Positions 21,406-33,202 of a stretch of DNA of 64,000 nt are shown one piece after another. Position 1 is the first letter of the stretch; each line of letters begins with the position of its first letter. A program made the position numbers and the translations under genes. This stretch comes from Fragum whitleyi (Eukaryota > Mollusca > Bivalvia > Cardiida > Cardiidae): assembly GCA_948146395.1 (NCBI GenBank), contig OX411559.1, positions 31,898,708 to 31,962,707 of the forward strand, in the 5' to 3' direction. The notes beneath the pieces were generated by a model, which worked only from the letters and a program-made list of their open reading frames with translations, was not told the DNA's origin and searched no databases.

Positions 21406-21940
21406 TTCACAAACTTCATTTCAAATACTAGTTGCTTTGATTTTCAGCTGGACAGCTTATAATCTATTTGCTAAATTGGTATATCCACTCATTTTAATCA
21501 CAAAGCTAAATGGCTGCCTTCAACCTGGACTTTTACTATTTGTGTTTATTTTGGTAAGTTCTCTGTTAAGTAATAACAGATGTTTGGATCCCGAATCAAT
21601 TCTCTCTGACATTTCCAATTGAAGAAATAGTCTTGTTTTTATAATTTTATTTGGACAACCAAATGTATTAACCTTTATCATACTGAACACTATAAAAAAA
21701 AAAACATTATTGCGTAGAATGGAAGTATAGTCAAAGATCAGCCTGAACATATCTTCTGCAGGCTGAATTAAATCTATATACCACCCGATATAAATCCGAT
21801 ATTTATAAGGATACATTTCCAAAATAAATAATGACTCATGGTAAAAGCATTCAGTACTTTCAGTACTTTGATTTCAATGCAACTTTGCTAATGATTCTAT
21901 TCAGTATGACAAGGGTTATATACAACTGTAATTACAACAA

Positions 21941-22020
21941 TTCGAGGGATCAGCTCAACACTATTGTAAGTGCCAATAAATATATAGGCACTTACAAAAG
22001 TGTTGCACTGACCCCTCGAA
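21941..22020. other. 80-nt imperfect hairpin (copy 2)
   Basis: Same sequence and structure as 1222-1301; both arms are unchanged as far as I can read. Confidence 0.6.
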
Positions 22021-23195
22021 ATGTTTGTCTGGTGATCAAATGATATCCAGTGTTTTTCAGGAAGAGGGTCTGGATCTCGTATCCCCACCCGTAGACCTGT
22101 GCATTATTCTATTTCCCTGCAAACACATAAATTCATAGCAGAGCACAGCATGTTACTTTTCAATATCAAAGCCCAAATGGTGGTGCTTGCTAGTGGATAT
22201 TCTAAGTCAAACAAGAGCACTGCATCCAGATGTAATTGCAAGGGCTTTATAGCCCAAAAAGTTCAAGTTGTAAAGAGGCAACAATTCTTGCAAAACTACT
22301 TTCACAGTTACTTCCCTTTAGATGTCTATAGAGAAGGGGGTCCATGTAACTAAGACACAAAAATATTACCAATATTTCTGATAAACCTATGTTGTTGCCA
22401 CACACTTTGTCTCAACACATGATCTCTGTATCTTTTATCTGAAAATTTGAAATAAAATCAAATATACATGTAGCACATATTTGAGATGATGAGAATATAG
22501 GTTGTTCTCCCTTACAGAAATTAAGTTTGCTGCAAATTTACCACTAACTAATCTGTTTGCATGAAGAGTAAGCAGCAACTTAACTTGCGTTTGAGAACAT
22601 CCATTTACTGCAAACATCCTGCAAACTCCTTGAATTAAAAAAAATCTGTAACATGTACAGCAAACTATTTGCAAACAGGTTCCTGTTTGCGGTAAGTTTG
22701 CAAGAACACATTTTTTATTAGTTAGATCATGCACTTAGCCGGAAGTTTGCAAGAAGATGAATTTTGGAAAAAAAAAATAGTTTCATTCAAACTGCAAACA
22801 GCTATTTTTTGTAATTATTAACCCTTCCCATGCTGATCAAAGTATGTCCTGCTGTAGGCCTACACGAGGCTCTAGCAAACAGTATAGACAAAGATCAGCC
22901 TGCAAATATGTGCATTCTGATCTTAACATGCACTGTACAATGTATATAAGTGTGAAATACTAGTGGAAGAAATACAAAAAATTTATTCTCATATAATCCA
23001 GTCACTGTATTATTACTGAAATAGTGATTACAGCAGTGGAATGCTTGTCTCAAACTAATATATCAATTTCATTAAACTAATTAAAGATATATGAATTTTT
23101 AAAGACAGGCTCAAAGAATATTACTATACATAATCCATATGCCATTCCCAACAGGAAAAGATGCTATCTTGGTACAGTATAAAGTGAATATTTAA

Positions 23196-24025
23196 ACAAG
23201 AGGGTCAGAATTGCCCTAAAACCCTCCCCTGAATTTTATTGGTCCAATGGATGTCATCCAAGTAACTTTCTGGCAAAGTTTCATTCACATTTGCCTAATT
23301 TTTGAAGAGGAGATGTTATTCAAAGAATTGAAAGTGATAATAGACCCTTCCCACACATTCATTACTGAGGAGACTCAAAATAAGCTCCCCCTACCACAAC
23401 CCAAATTTATGGGCTGATCAAAATTTCACAAATTTGAGAAGGGCCACCCAAGGAGCATTCTGGTTATGTTTTAAGGAAAGCAGCCCAGTAGTTTAGGAGG
23501 GGATCTCGTTTTGAGCTCAAAATAAGCCCCACCCTGCCAGGCCCATATTTATGAAAAAATCAAAATTTCACTAACAATTTTGGAAAGGGGTCAATCAAGG
23601 AACATTCAAGCAAAGTTTCATTGAAATCAGCTGAGTGATTCAGGAGATGTAATTCAATGATTTCAGACTTAAAATAAACGTCAACCTGCCACGCTCAAAT
23701 TTATAGGTCAATGAAAATTTCGCAAACAATTTTTGAAAAGGGTCACCCAAGGAATATTCTGGTAGAGTTTCATTGAAATCATCCGAGTGGTTCAGGAAGA
23801 CATGAAAAGATTTCAAAGTGAAAAAAGTGCCACATACAAATTTCAATTGTATTTTGCTAACAATTTTTGAAGAGGGTCACCCAATGAACAGTCTGGCAAA
23901 GTTTCATTGAAATTGGCCTAGTGGTTCAGGAGATGAAGAATTTTTTAGATTGTTTACGATGCATAACAGACTCAGGATGATCCTAAAATCTCCCATTGAG
24001 GATGTTGTGCTCAGGTTAGCTAAAA
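23196..24025 (+). mobile_element. Hairpin-ended tandem-core element, copy 2
   Basis: Counterpart of 2479-3308, differing at a few bases (for example CCAAGTAACTTTCTGG here against CCAATTAATTTTCTGG in copy 1). It has the same ends and core units. Confidence 0.7.
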
Positions 24026-25314
24026 TGGCAAAGGCTAACATTCTTTCATGCCAGCCTGCCATGCCTACTTTTATGCCTACACTTATGAATATAGATTGAT
24101 GACAGTAGATCTTATCTTATCTGGGGCATTTCTTTTTCAAAACATAAAAAAAAACAAAAAAAAATAAAGTTTGTCAGGACAACAAAGCTGACTGCCTAGG
24201 TGATAGCAACAGCTACAGGTTTTGTTAAAAAATTCCTTAGAAGCTTAAATGCGTGTTGAATGTCTATTTTTTTCCTGTCAATTTTCCCACTTAATATAAG
24301 AAGGCAATTACCATTGATTTCTGGTATTCAGTGTCCCATCATGTAACTCTACTTCTGCCAGTCTTCAACATGTTGCATAAGCAAAACAAATCAAGTCTAA
24401 GTGTGTCTCAAATCTATTTACTGCTGTTTTCCTTCCCAATGAGTGTTTGTGACCTATAAAACAAAAAATTCAAAAAAAAAAAAAAAAAAAAAAAAACTTG
24501 CCTCCATGCATAACTTATCAAATTATATACTACTGTTGAAGAGCCTTGGTGGCTTCTTGGAATGATAGCATCCCCATGAATGATTTCACAGGAATAGATA
24601 TAAATTAATTACTGGTAATTTAGTTGCATTTTACTCAAGGATAATTAATATGATAAAGGGTCAGAAGAATCTTATTCAATGAAGGTCCGAATCCATACCA
24701 GATTTTATCATGCACATGTAATAGAGAGGCAATGGATTCTACCCACTGATACCCATTTTTTACAGCTGTGTCAACTGTGGCTGCTTCAGTAAATTGTCAT
24801 GCCCAAATAAACTACCCTCCTCTGGTGGGGCTCGAACATGCAGCAACCAGATAACAAGTTGAGCACACTTACCACTTGCCAAAAAAGCCAGACAAGTGTT
24901 CAAGAATACCCTGAGTGAAGAAATTCCAACAGACCCATCCATGTATTACAATATTTGGAATACTTTCAGTTTCATGGTGTCTGGTCACCAAAATGCATCC
25001 TTTATTACTGTGTCATTCAGATGTGTAAAGATTTTTGTCCATTTGAATATATTTGCTCAAACCCTACAAAATGAATTGTCTGAGGACCACAAAACTGGAA
25101 TTTACACAATCAATGGTTTAGTATACGGTAAGTACTCCCTTATTGGTGTTTGACTCTGATGTTATTTTTCATCTAGGTCCCTAAACTGGCTCTATTCAGG
25201 GTTTTACTCTGATATTTTATGTTTTTTCGACTAGTCTTGATTGAGACTAGGCGAAACAAAAAAATAACATCAGTCACCCCAAGATAGAGGGCAGTGTCAA
25301 ATGACTAGCCATAC

Positions 25315-25559
25315 CAGTGGCCAATCCACAGGGGGTTGGGGGGTTCAATGAACCCCCTCTGTATCCAAATTATTTTCATTGTAGTAGAAAAATTCAATCA
25401 AAACTTTGCAACACAAGAAAATAACTCTTTCTGTAGTGTTCAAATCACAGGCAAGAATAAAATATATCAGAAATGTACATGTTTGAGCATAGGGATACTA
25501 TAGGCAAATTACTCAAATGCTAGACCGACACCTATATAGAAACCCTGGATCCGCCACTG
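25315..25559. mobile_element. hAT-like MITE, copy 2
   Basis: Counterpart of 4602-4845, with the same CAGTGGC...GCCACTG ends and CATAC flanks. It has one extra G in the GGGGTTGGGG run. Confidence 0.65.
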
Positions 25560-26333
25560 CATACAGACCCCAATATCAGTTGTAGGGAAATTCCAAAATA
25601 TTTGGACCATTTTTCATGTTCAAACATTCATTTTAGAGATACCCAAACAAATTTCAACGTGTATAATAACACCAAATAATAAACTCCAAAATTAAACCTT
25701 GGTTGGGTATGAATTGAGAAGAGTACGAAATATCAAGTGAATCTATGACTCGTGGATTATAGCAATTATCATATAAAATAAAGGTAAAACAGATTGATAT
25801 ATTCGAAAAATCGAGCATTATCACTCTAAAAACTAACGGTATCTACTCGTTATTGATCGGTTTTTGATCTCGCTTAGTGCGGATTGACCAACGCCTCGAC
25901 AGTCTGAATATCTAGATAGATCTACGTAATTAACATTTTACCTGCTGTCCCCATTTCGTTCCATACGCAGTAGGCCTACCACATTCGACTGATTTATCCA
26001 TCTATTTCGTGCTTCGATCATTTTGAAATCGTTTTATTTTTCATAGCATGTTTCAATCTACGAGGTCCCTCAGCTGTCAAAATTAATCGACCTTGACATA
26101 CTTAGACAAATGTAATACGCATGCGTGAAAGTACTTGGCTCGAAATTTAAAATAGTTTTTTCGACGTTAGGAGATCCTGTATTTTTTCGGAGGGAATTCC
26201 TCTAAATTCATGATTATATGTCTCTATTCCGGTATATTACCAGATCAAATCTAATTTTTTTGAAGTCATCTAAGCGACGAAGTCATGACTTGCAATAATT
26301 TTACAAAAAAAAAATAAATTTCGCATTTTCCAG

Positions 26334-26624
26334 TTCTGTGAAGGAGCCGCTTTAAAGAAACGTATACAGAGATCAAGAAAAATGGGTTTTATCATGCTTT
26401 CGATTACTCTCGCATACATACTGAGTTATCTCCCTAACGTGTCGCTTCTAATGATCAGGGCAATTAACTCTGGGTTTGTAGACTCTATGACTGACGGAAA
26501 AAGGGCGGTGTACAAATTCTTCCTTAGATCTCACTTCTTTAACTGCGTGGTTAATCCTTTCATATACACCGTCTATGATACGAGATTTAGGAAAGGACTC
26601 AAACGGCTATTAAGATGCTCGTAG
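26334..26624 (+). CDS. Class A GPCR, last coding exon (TM6 to C-terminus)
   Basis: An intron end (TTTTCCAG, 26326-26333) is followed by 96 codons and TAG. Residues 1-16 are a basic end of intracellular loop 3 (KKRIQRSRK). Residues 17-40 are TM6, where the usual CWxP is replaced by LSYLP. After a short third extracellular loop, residues 65-85 are TM7 with the rhodopsin-family NPFIY motif (NPxxY class), then helix 8 (Asp-Thr-Arg-Phe-Arg-Lys-Gly-Leu-Lys) and a Cys that could be palmitoylated. The receptor tail is very short. Upstream exons with TM1-5 were not found, so they lie in a distant exon or outside the window. The ligand cannot be inferred; peptide or orphan receptors of the large lophotrochozoan expansions are likely. 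The ATG at 26382 is internal, not a start. Confidence 0.85.
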   Translation, partial: FCEGAALKKRIQRSRKMGFIMLSITLAYILSYLPNVSLLMIRAINSGFVDSMTDGKRAVYKFFLRSHFFNCVVNPFIYTVYDTRFRKGLKRLLRCS

Positions 26625-26652
26625 AATGCAAGTTGCACTTTCCCGAAACTTT

Positions 26653-26936
26653 TGTTTTGTTTGTTTGAACGGGGTTTTACGCCGCTTTCAATATTTTTCA
26701 GTTTTATCGCTGCGGCTGGAGCACCTAACAATGAATTCCTGGTATTTCTCACATCAGTACTACCATTATATCCTTTCCTAGCCTCCAGCTGCTATCCCAC
26801 GTAAGTCTACGATTATCAACCAATTGGTGGTAGACAAATAGGCGGAAAGAATGAGTGCCGCCGTCGGGGATCGAACCCTGGACCTCTAGAATGATAGTCC
26901 GACGCGCTACCAACTGCGCTATGACGGCGGCTCCAA
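26653..26936 (-). mobile_element. tRNA-derived SINE, nearly full length
   Basis: On the minus strand a tRNA-like head has an A box (TAGCGCAGTTGGTAGCGCG) and a B box (GGTTCGATCCC) with GCCGTCA/CGGCGGC acceptor-like ends. The shared body follows (CTGGAGGCTAGGAAAGGATAT, CCATTGTTAGGTGC-like, AAATATTGAAAGCGGCGTAAAAC). AAACTTT at 26646-26652 and 26937-26943 may be the target duplication. It lies 28 bp past the GPCR stop, so probably in its 3' UTR. The family resembles mollusc V-SINE-type elements (for example RUDI), which needs an alignment. The minus-strand ORF 26749-27189 is spurious. Confidence 0.85.
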
Positions 26937-26943
26937 AAACTTT

Positions 26944-28054
26944 CAAAGAAAAGAGGTTAAAAAATGCAGTGTAATATAAATGCGATAGGACGAAGAATGG
27001 CCTCGATTCAATGACGACTAAGAACTGTCCAATTGTACAGTTAACCCTTTCCTGTTTTACAAAATTTTGGACCTGTCCAAATTCAAAGGTTTTGCAGACG
27101 AGAATTAAAAGTAGGTTCAATGTGGAAAATAACCATTCTGTGGGGTAGAAAATGGTGTGGAAAAAGAGGAAATTGCTTGTCAAAAGCAATTTCTTCTTTT
27201 TTCACAATGTTTTCTCAATCATAAAATCACAAACACGTAAAAAGCATGGATTAAACAGCAAAGGGTTAACTACATCGTCAAAATTTACAGGGTGAAATAT
27301 TTTAGAATGATTTTGGAATAAAAATGAATGGGTGTGCGGATTGAGTTTTGAGTTCAATTAAAGGGGGTGATCAAGTAGCGAACAAAACTAGTGAATTTAG
27401 TACCTCCCTTGAATGAAATATGCATACAAGTTCTATACATAGTTCTTCAAAAACCAATCAGACGCTAATAATTTCAATTAAATCAGTGAAATCGCGATTT
27501 GTTTAGCCACATTGATTTTTGAACGTAGTTGTTTCTCATATCCTATTTAGTAATTTTGGCAGCTTTTTTGAATGGTTTGAGTGAGTGTTTGGAATGAATG
27601 GATGGGGCGATGAGTGAGCGATTTAGAATAGTTTTGATTGAGATAAATATAAATTTCACGATGCTTAAAGCTGTAAGCAATATCAGAGGGTAGCACAGAA
27701 GTGACAGGCTTGCCAGTCTAACTAAGTTTATACTGTAAATCGCCTTAATTAGCAGGACAATAATTTTTGCTAAGATTTTTGACTAATATTGGACACGTGA
27801 AATCAACAATCGTTTTTTTCCTGGGCTGTTTTCGGAGAAAACCCGAGGAAAACCGGAAAAGGGTCATTTATGTTAACTTCCTTTTTAACACACCAGATCT
27901 TTAGTTTAAAGATACATTTGTATAAAACTCTCATAGAATAACCCTTATTAAAGCGAACATGTGTATTCCACAGAGGTTTGGTGATAATATGCTGCGTCAT
28001 GGGAAAAGGGGCTATATGTCATATTATCACATATTGTTTACACAACTTCTTCAT
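26944..28054. other. Gene-free stretch with one dispersed repeat
   Basis: No gene seen. Positions about 27530-27650 (TTTGAGTGAGTGTTTGGAATGAATGG ... GATTTAGAAT-GTTTTGATTGAGA) resemble both flanks of the solo LTR at 45901-47354 and act as a related unoccupied site. A TTTTCGGAGAAAACCC hairpin sits near 27828-27845. Confidence 0.5.
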
Positions 28055-28570
28055 TAATACTTCAATCGGCATTCAGGTCTACATTCATTTTTTTTTCCAA
28101 TGTACAGCTCCGCAATCGACATTCAGGTCTACACTATTTTTTCAATGTAGAGCTGTCCAATGGACATTCAGGTATACATTCATTTTTTTCAATGTAGATA
28201 TTCGCAATCGACATTCAGGTCTAAATTCAATTTTCTCAATGTAGAGCCACGCAATCGACATTAAGGTCTATATTCATTCCTTTTTTCAATTGAGAGCTTC
28301 GCAACCGACAATCATGTCTGCATTCAAACTTTTTCAATGCAGAGCTACGCAATCGACAGTCAGATCTACATGCAAGCTTTTGCAATGTAGATTTACGCAA
28401 TCGACAATCAGGTCTACACTCGAACATTTTTCAATGTAGATTCACGCAATCGACAATCAGGTATTTGTTCAATTTTCTGGATGAAGAGCCATTCAATCGT
28501 CATTCAGGCTATATTCAATTTCTTTTTTCAATGTAGTGATACGAAATCGAGATTCTGGTCGAATTTAATT
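28055..28570. repeat. Minisatellite, ~11 units of ~48 bp, hairpin-forming
   Basis: Starts of the CAATCGACA-like word fall at about 28063, 28113, 28158, 28205, 28252, 28302, 28350, 28398, 28447, 28494 and 28543, spacings 45-50 bp. Each unit has TCGACATTCAGG, TCTACATTCA, a T-run and CAATGTAGAGC. TCTACATT and AATGTAGA are inverse words, so every unit can fold. In the unit at 28302 the stem is TCTGCATT/AATGCAGA, a paired change. The ORFs on both strands are artefacts of the array. Confidence 0.85.
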
Positions 28571-28599
28571 TTTCTCCCTCTCTCTTTTTTTCAACACTT

Positions 28600-28985
28600 G
28601 ATTCATCAATATCGTAACATACAAAAACATACATTACAAAGTGGTTATGGCATTTGTCAATTCATTTTATCTTATAACTATAGAAATATCCGTGTGATAA
28701 CATCCCGTATGATATGTTTTATGATATCACACAGTTATTTTTAGAACAAATATATAATGTGGTTAATTTTAGAAACTTGCATTTCAGGTAGAAACATCGA
28801 CGAAAATTAGACAAATAGAGGTTATAAGATAAATAAAATACATACTTAGTGTATTGTATGAAAAAATATCTAACTCGGTCGTGAGAATTGATAATTGTCT
28901 CGGCAGAGCCTCGACAATTTTCAATTCTCCCAACCTCGTTAGATATTTTTTTTATCATATAATACACTAATTACGTATTATATAT
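28600..28985 (+). repeat. Dispersed palindromic repeat, copy A
   Basis: It contains TTATCTTATAACTATAGAAATATC, GTGTGATAACATCCCGTATGATAT, a CTTGCATTTCAGGTAGAAACATCGACGAAAAT block, then a palindrome at about 28840-28980 (ATATCTAAC-CGG-GTGAGAATTGATAATTGTC ... GACAATTTTCAATTCTC ... GTTAGATAT). The inverse copy is at 44385-44745. It is non-coding and probably a MITE or fragment of a DNA element. Confidence 0.75.
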
Positions 28986-29938
28986 TTACATGATTGAGAT
29001 TGAGAAAGTTTAAATGAGGTGAACGACCCATTTAAATATTGTGACTACCGAATATCTAAGTAAGAGTTATGAACATCTAGTTTAACTTATTTGTGGCTTA
29101 TATTATATAAAATCAAAGTACTGATAGTACTGAAGGCCAGGAAATGCTTGTAAGGTGATAACTGAAAAAAAGTGGTGAATTTAAGCCTATCGAAATCAAT
29201 ATGATCTCCTGAAGTTTCTTGTTCCTGTTATACAAATAGATGAATTTAGTTTGAATTTTCAGTTCATAACTTCTTTTCAACATCGACTTGTACAACACCA
29301 ACCTATAACTGTCTTCGTGATGAAAAAGACGCCCACGAACTATTTCCTCCTGGGACACATACTGGATAGATTTAAAATGGCGAGACAAGATTATATTACA
29401 GTTCAGAATATCGCGAAATTGACAACGTGAAAGATATCGGAGTGAAATGCGTGCGATGAGTATGTTTGAATGAAATTAAAGGAATGTAATCCATTATCGT
29501 TTATTTTGTTCAAGATTAATTAACGATATTTATCCCCCCCATTAATAAGATATGCATATAAGATTTATAGACAGCTTCTTCGACTTCACCAACCAACTAG
29601 CCGCTTCCAAATTCAATTACGTCAGTGATACCGTGATTTTATTTGAAAGAAGTTGTTGCTCTTATCAGTCAACTAATCAATCAAAACTGATCCATTGTTT
29701 GGTTTATTGAAGTAGTCACGTTGTAGATATCATCGTTTGAACAATATCGACTGTGTTCCTGTTTTATAGACCTTTTTGCGGAAAAATTCCTCCTGGTGAC
29801 CCAGCGTAGTCATAAACGTTTCTTTTTGGCTGACATAGAGGCTCTGGCTGTTTTTTACTGGCTTACACCTGAAAATAATTTAATATTTTGATTCCATTAA
29901 GGTTCATGCAATTTGATAGGCTGAAAAAATTGATTTAA

Positions 29939-30287
29939 GGTTCATTTAAAATGTTTGGGACCCAATTCTAAGGGCTCTACATTAGCCAAGAAAAAGCAGT
30001 ATGTCCAGGTATATTATATACCAAAATGAAGCTATTCATGAGCACAAGCAGTTAAGCAACATAAGACCGCCATAGATATAGCGGTATAGCCAAAACTTTG
30101 TGGAAAAGGGTCATTTTGTACAGAACAAGCAACAGCATGACTATGACAAGCTATGTCAGTGTTATGTGGCTCAACTGCTTGTGCTCATTAATAGCTTCAT
30201 TTTGATATATAATATACCTGGACATACTGCTTTTTCTTGGCAAATGAAGCGCCATTAAAATTTGGTCTCGAACATTTTACATGAACC
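29939..30287. mobile_element. TTAA-flanked palindromic MITE (349 bp)
   Basis: TTAA lies at 29935-29938 and 30288-30291. The ends are GGTTCAT ... ATGAACC and the inverted repeats reach inward about 150 bp through GCCAAGAAAAAGCAGTATG, CCAGGTATATTATA and GCACAAGCAGTT. Only about 50 bp at the centre is unpaired. TTAA duplication with a 5'-GG end fits Kolobok or piggyBac-type mobilisation; no transposase is present. Confidence 0.85.
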
Positions 30288-30311
30288 TTAATTCCTCAAT
30301 TAAAACAGCCC

Positions 30312-30400
30312 TGCGTTCAGGATGACAAAACGACGCAAACAGTTTGCCAATTATACTCCACTTTGCACGCTAGTGCGCGTGTAAAGCGGGGTCTTATGGA
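30312..30400 (+). repeat. Dispersed GCGTTCAGGATGACAAAAC repeat
   Basis: GCGTTCAGGATGACAAAAC, GCAAACAGTTTGCC and a GCACGC-TAGTGCGCGTG-like stem recur at 48231-48359 in the same order. Related CAAACGTTT and GCACGTG words appear around 30940-31050. It is a short non-coding element. Confidence 0.45.
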
Positions 30401-32260
30401 ATTACTGCTTGCACCGTTTTTGAAACGAAAAGAAATATTTGTTTAAAAAAGTACGGCTAAAGGATAGAGAATTATCTCATTTATTGGAAAAAATGGCAAA
30501 ATATATTAATGTTCACATAGTTAATGATTTTCGTCGATTTTTCAGCCACTGATAATCAATTAATGAACAACGACTCATGCCGATTTCAATTTTTTTCATT
30601 TTAAGTAGACTACTATAAATCTGAAAATGAAAGAAATAATTACCAGCAGAAAGACAAAAACTGACTACAATGACCTCGCTCTGCCCCTGCGTGACACCAT
30701 CTGCCTACAGGACAAACCTCGAAATCATCACATCTAAAGCCAAACGCACCAGTCAGAAAGAGGCACACAGCTAAAAAAGCCCTTTGGTACCTTTGAAACA
30801 TTCTGGAATACAAGAAGAAAATCGGATTGTAGAAGCCTCTGCAAATCCCGACCTTCGTTCGAGATGAAAAAGTTTGCGCAACGTTTGAGAAATCGTACCC
30901 CGCTTTTTATGTTTATTCACATGCAAATCCGAGAACTCTTTCCAAACGTTTGTTCTTACAGTATTCTTAAGACAGGGTGGGTTAAAAAGGTTTAAAAGGA
31001 TACATTGCTTTGCACGTGAATACACGTGCAAAGTAGTGAACCATTTCTCAAACGTTTCGCGAGTTTTTCCATCTTAAACTCAAGCCTTGCCTAATTAGCC
31101 TTTCACCATGCAGAATGTCATACGATAAATTTATTTCTCTTGTGATGTCGTTGATGTAAGGGTAAGGCGTAGAACGAACCCATTTTCGTTGGCTCTCAGT
31201 TCGAACTCCGACCGGGTCTTATATTATATGTAGTCGACGATTTCTAACGGAAGTAATAAAATTTAAAATAGACAAAAAATAAGCTTGTGATGGATTCAAA
31301 ATCGATTGACGCTCGGAGGATCGTCGAGAAATACTCGTCGATGCAATACAATAAATCTTACAGACTTCGCTGACTTATTGGTAGTTTTAAACGTATAGTT
31401 AAAATTCATCGACGCCTCGCCGATCTTAGAAAAATTCCGATTTTTGAAAGAGCCGAATTACTGATCAGTCGTCAACTAGTCGGTCACTAGTCGCCGAGTC
31501 AAAAAAGTCGTCGGCGACGAATATTCTTTGTTTGTTTTATCGTTTAGTATCACCAAACCACTACCTCTAGCATTTCCTCAAATTTGATCGAAGACGGTCA
31601 GTTAGTAATCGGAACATTACACGGGCATATCCTTCAAATGGTGTTATCTTTTAGTGATTGGCGGTATTTCAGTCAACACTCACTCGCGCGCTTTTTTATC
31701 TAATGCTTGTCAATTGTCTATGGAGGTCTTCTGAGCATAGAGTACTTTGATAACAACATGCCCATTCATAATATTTATACAACTCACTCAAATCATCCAA
31801 AACATCCCATCATCCAAAACATTGAAATCGCCCAAAATATTCCACCACTTCATTGACTGGCGTAGAATTAAAAGTGTCTGATTGAATCGTTCAGACCATA
31901 TTTTTCATAGGCTGTAGTGTCTCATAGAAGTCCGAACGAAGAACGAAATTGGGTTTTCGTGTATTACCTCCCTGTGATACATATCATTCGAAACTCGGTT
32001 AAAATGCTTATTCAAATCGATTCCTTATCAACTCTGGAAATCATTCACAGTAAAAAACGTTCCCCTACAACTAATACTACGCCTTATGCATATACTGTTG
32101 ACGACTTGGTGAAACAAATAACTTCATAAAAAGTTGAGCCCAAGATGAGAATTAAATATTTTACTATATGAGAAAATCTTTTTTTTTTAAAAAAAAGAAG
32201 AAAATATGAATTAAATATGAGAAAATTTTTTTTTAAAAAAAAGAAGAAAATATGAATTAA
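30401..32260. other. Gene-free stretch with CG-rich tract and small tandem duplication
   Basis: No supported gene. Bases 31225-31525 are enriched in TCGTCG/GTCGACGA words. A 46-bp unit (GAGAAAATCTTTTTTTT-AAAAAA... AAATATGAATTAAA) is tandemly duplicated at about 32169-32260, directly against the next element. The 70-codon ORF at 31917-32129 has no recognised motif. Confidence 0.4.
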
Positions 32261-32790
32261 ACAAGAGGGCCAGAGTGTCCCTAAACCGCTCACCTGAATT
32301 TCATTCGTCCAGTGGATCTCATCAAAGTTATATTCTGGTTTTCAAGGTTTCATTCACATTTGCCGAATTGTTGAAAAGGGCATGTTATTCCAAGCATTTA
32401 AAGTGATAATAGACCCTGCCCACCTATTCATTACTGAGAAGACTCAAAATATGTGCCGCCCTGCCATGTCCGTATTTATGGGCCAATCAAAATTTTGCGA
32501 AAAATTGTTGAAGAGGGTCATCAAAGGGAACATTCTTGGAAACCTATCATTGAAATCGCCCAAGGGTCCAGGAGGAGATGTCGTTCACAGATTTCGGACT
32601 CAAAATAAGCCCCGCCTTGCCACGCCCATTTCTGGGGGTCAATCAAAAATCCACGACCATGTTTTGAGAAGGGTCACCAAAGGAAAATTTCTGCCAAGTT
32701 TAGCTGAAATCTGCCCGACTTCCGACACACAGCGAACAAAAGGTGATCACGAAAGCTCAATTGAGCACGTTGTGCTCAGACTAGCTAAAA
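32261..32790 (+). mobile_element. Hairpin-ended tandem-core element
   Basis: It starts ACAAGAGGGCCAGAGTGTCC and ends GAGCACGTTGTGCTCAGACTAGCTAAAA. It has about three core units (GGGCCAATCAAAATTTTGCG, GCCCCGCCTTGCCACGCCCA). ORF 32382-32801 is a read-through of the repeat. Confidence 0.75.
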
Positions 32791-33202
32791 AGGGATTATA
32801 GTAATTAGTATTCTAGGTATTCACGAAATGGGGGAAAATCTATATTGCACGAAAACTGACGTTTGGTTTTTTTTTTTCTAAAAAAATTGTGCAAAAATTT
32901 GAATATCTTAGGACAAATTTGCATCATTTTCACGTGGAAACTACTAATAAGCAACACCATGGCTTCATTTGTTTATTTGACTGCACATATAGCAAAACTT
33001 ACGATCTACAGATAGATTTTGCGCGATGGGCCATGAATCCCCCTTTTAGTGTAACGTTTCCGTGCCATTTTTCGAAAAAGATAAAACAGGTTAAAACACA
33101 AATAAAAGTAACAATTCTAACTTTAAATCGAAATCTATATTGCTTCCTTTAAATCGTAAGGTTTACTAATACATTTACTTTCATAAGGTTGTTAACACCA
33201 AC

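Larger units (their letters stand above)
20718..26357 (+). repeat. Segmental duplication, copy 2 (GPCR exon intact)
   Basis: Direct-orientation counterpart of 1-5642. On the right it continues without interruption into the complete GPCR terminal exon, so at that edge copy 2 keeps the ancestral arrangement. On the left it continues into the LINE coding remnant (20492-20623), which copy 1 may also have beyond the window. Confidence 0.95.

Noticed and set aside
26866..26936. Genuine tRNA gene
   Set aside because: A and B boxes are present, but the anticodon stem does not pair well and the sequence continues into a SINE body repeated at several places.
26749..27189. 146-codon minus-strand ORF, longest in the window
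   Set aside because: About 190 bp of it is the SINE tRNA-like head and body (the ARRTIILEVQGSIPDGGTHSF stretch is the translated tRNA region).
28055..28570. CRISPR-like array
   Set aside because: Units are diverged end to end with no distinct spacers and the context is eukaryotic; it is a minisatellite.
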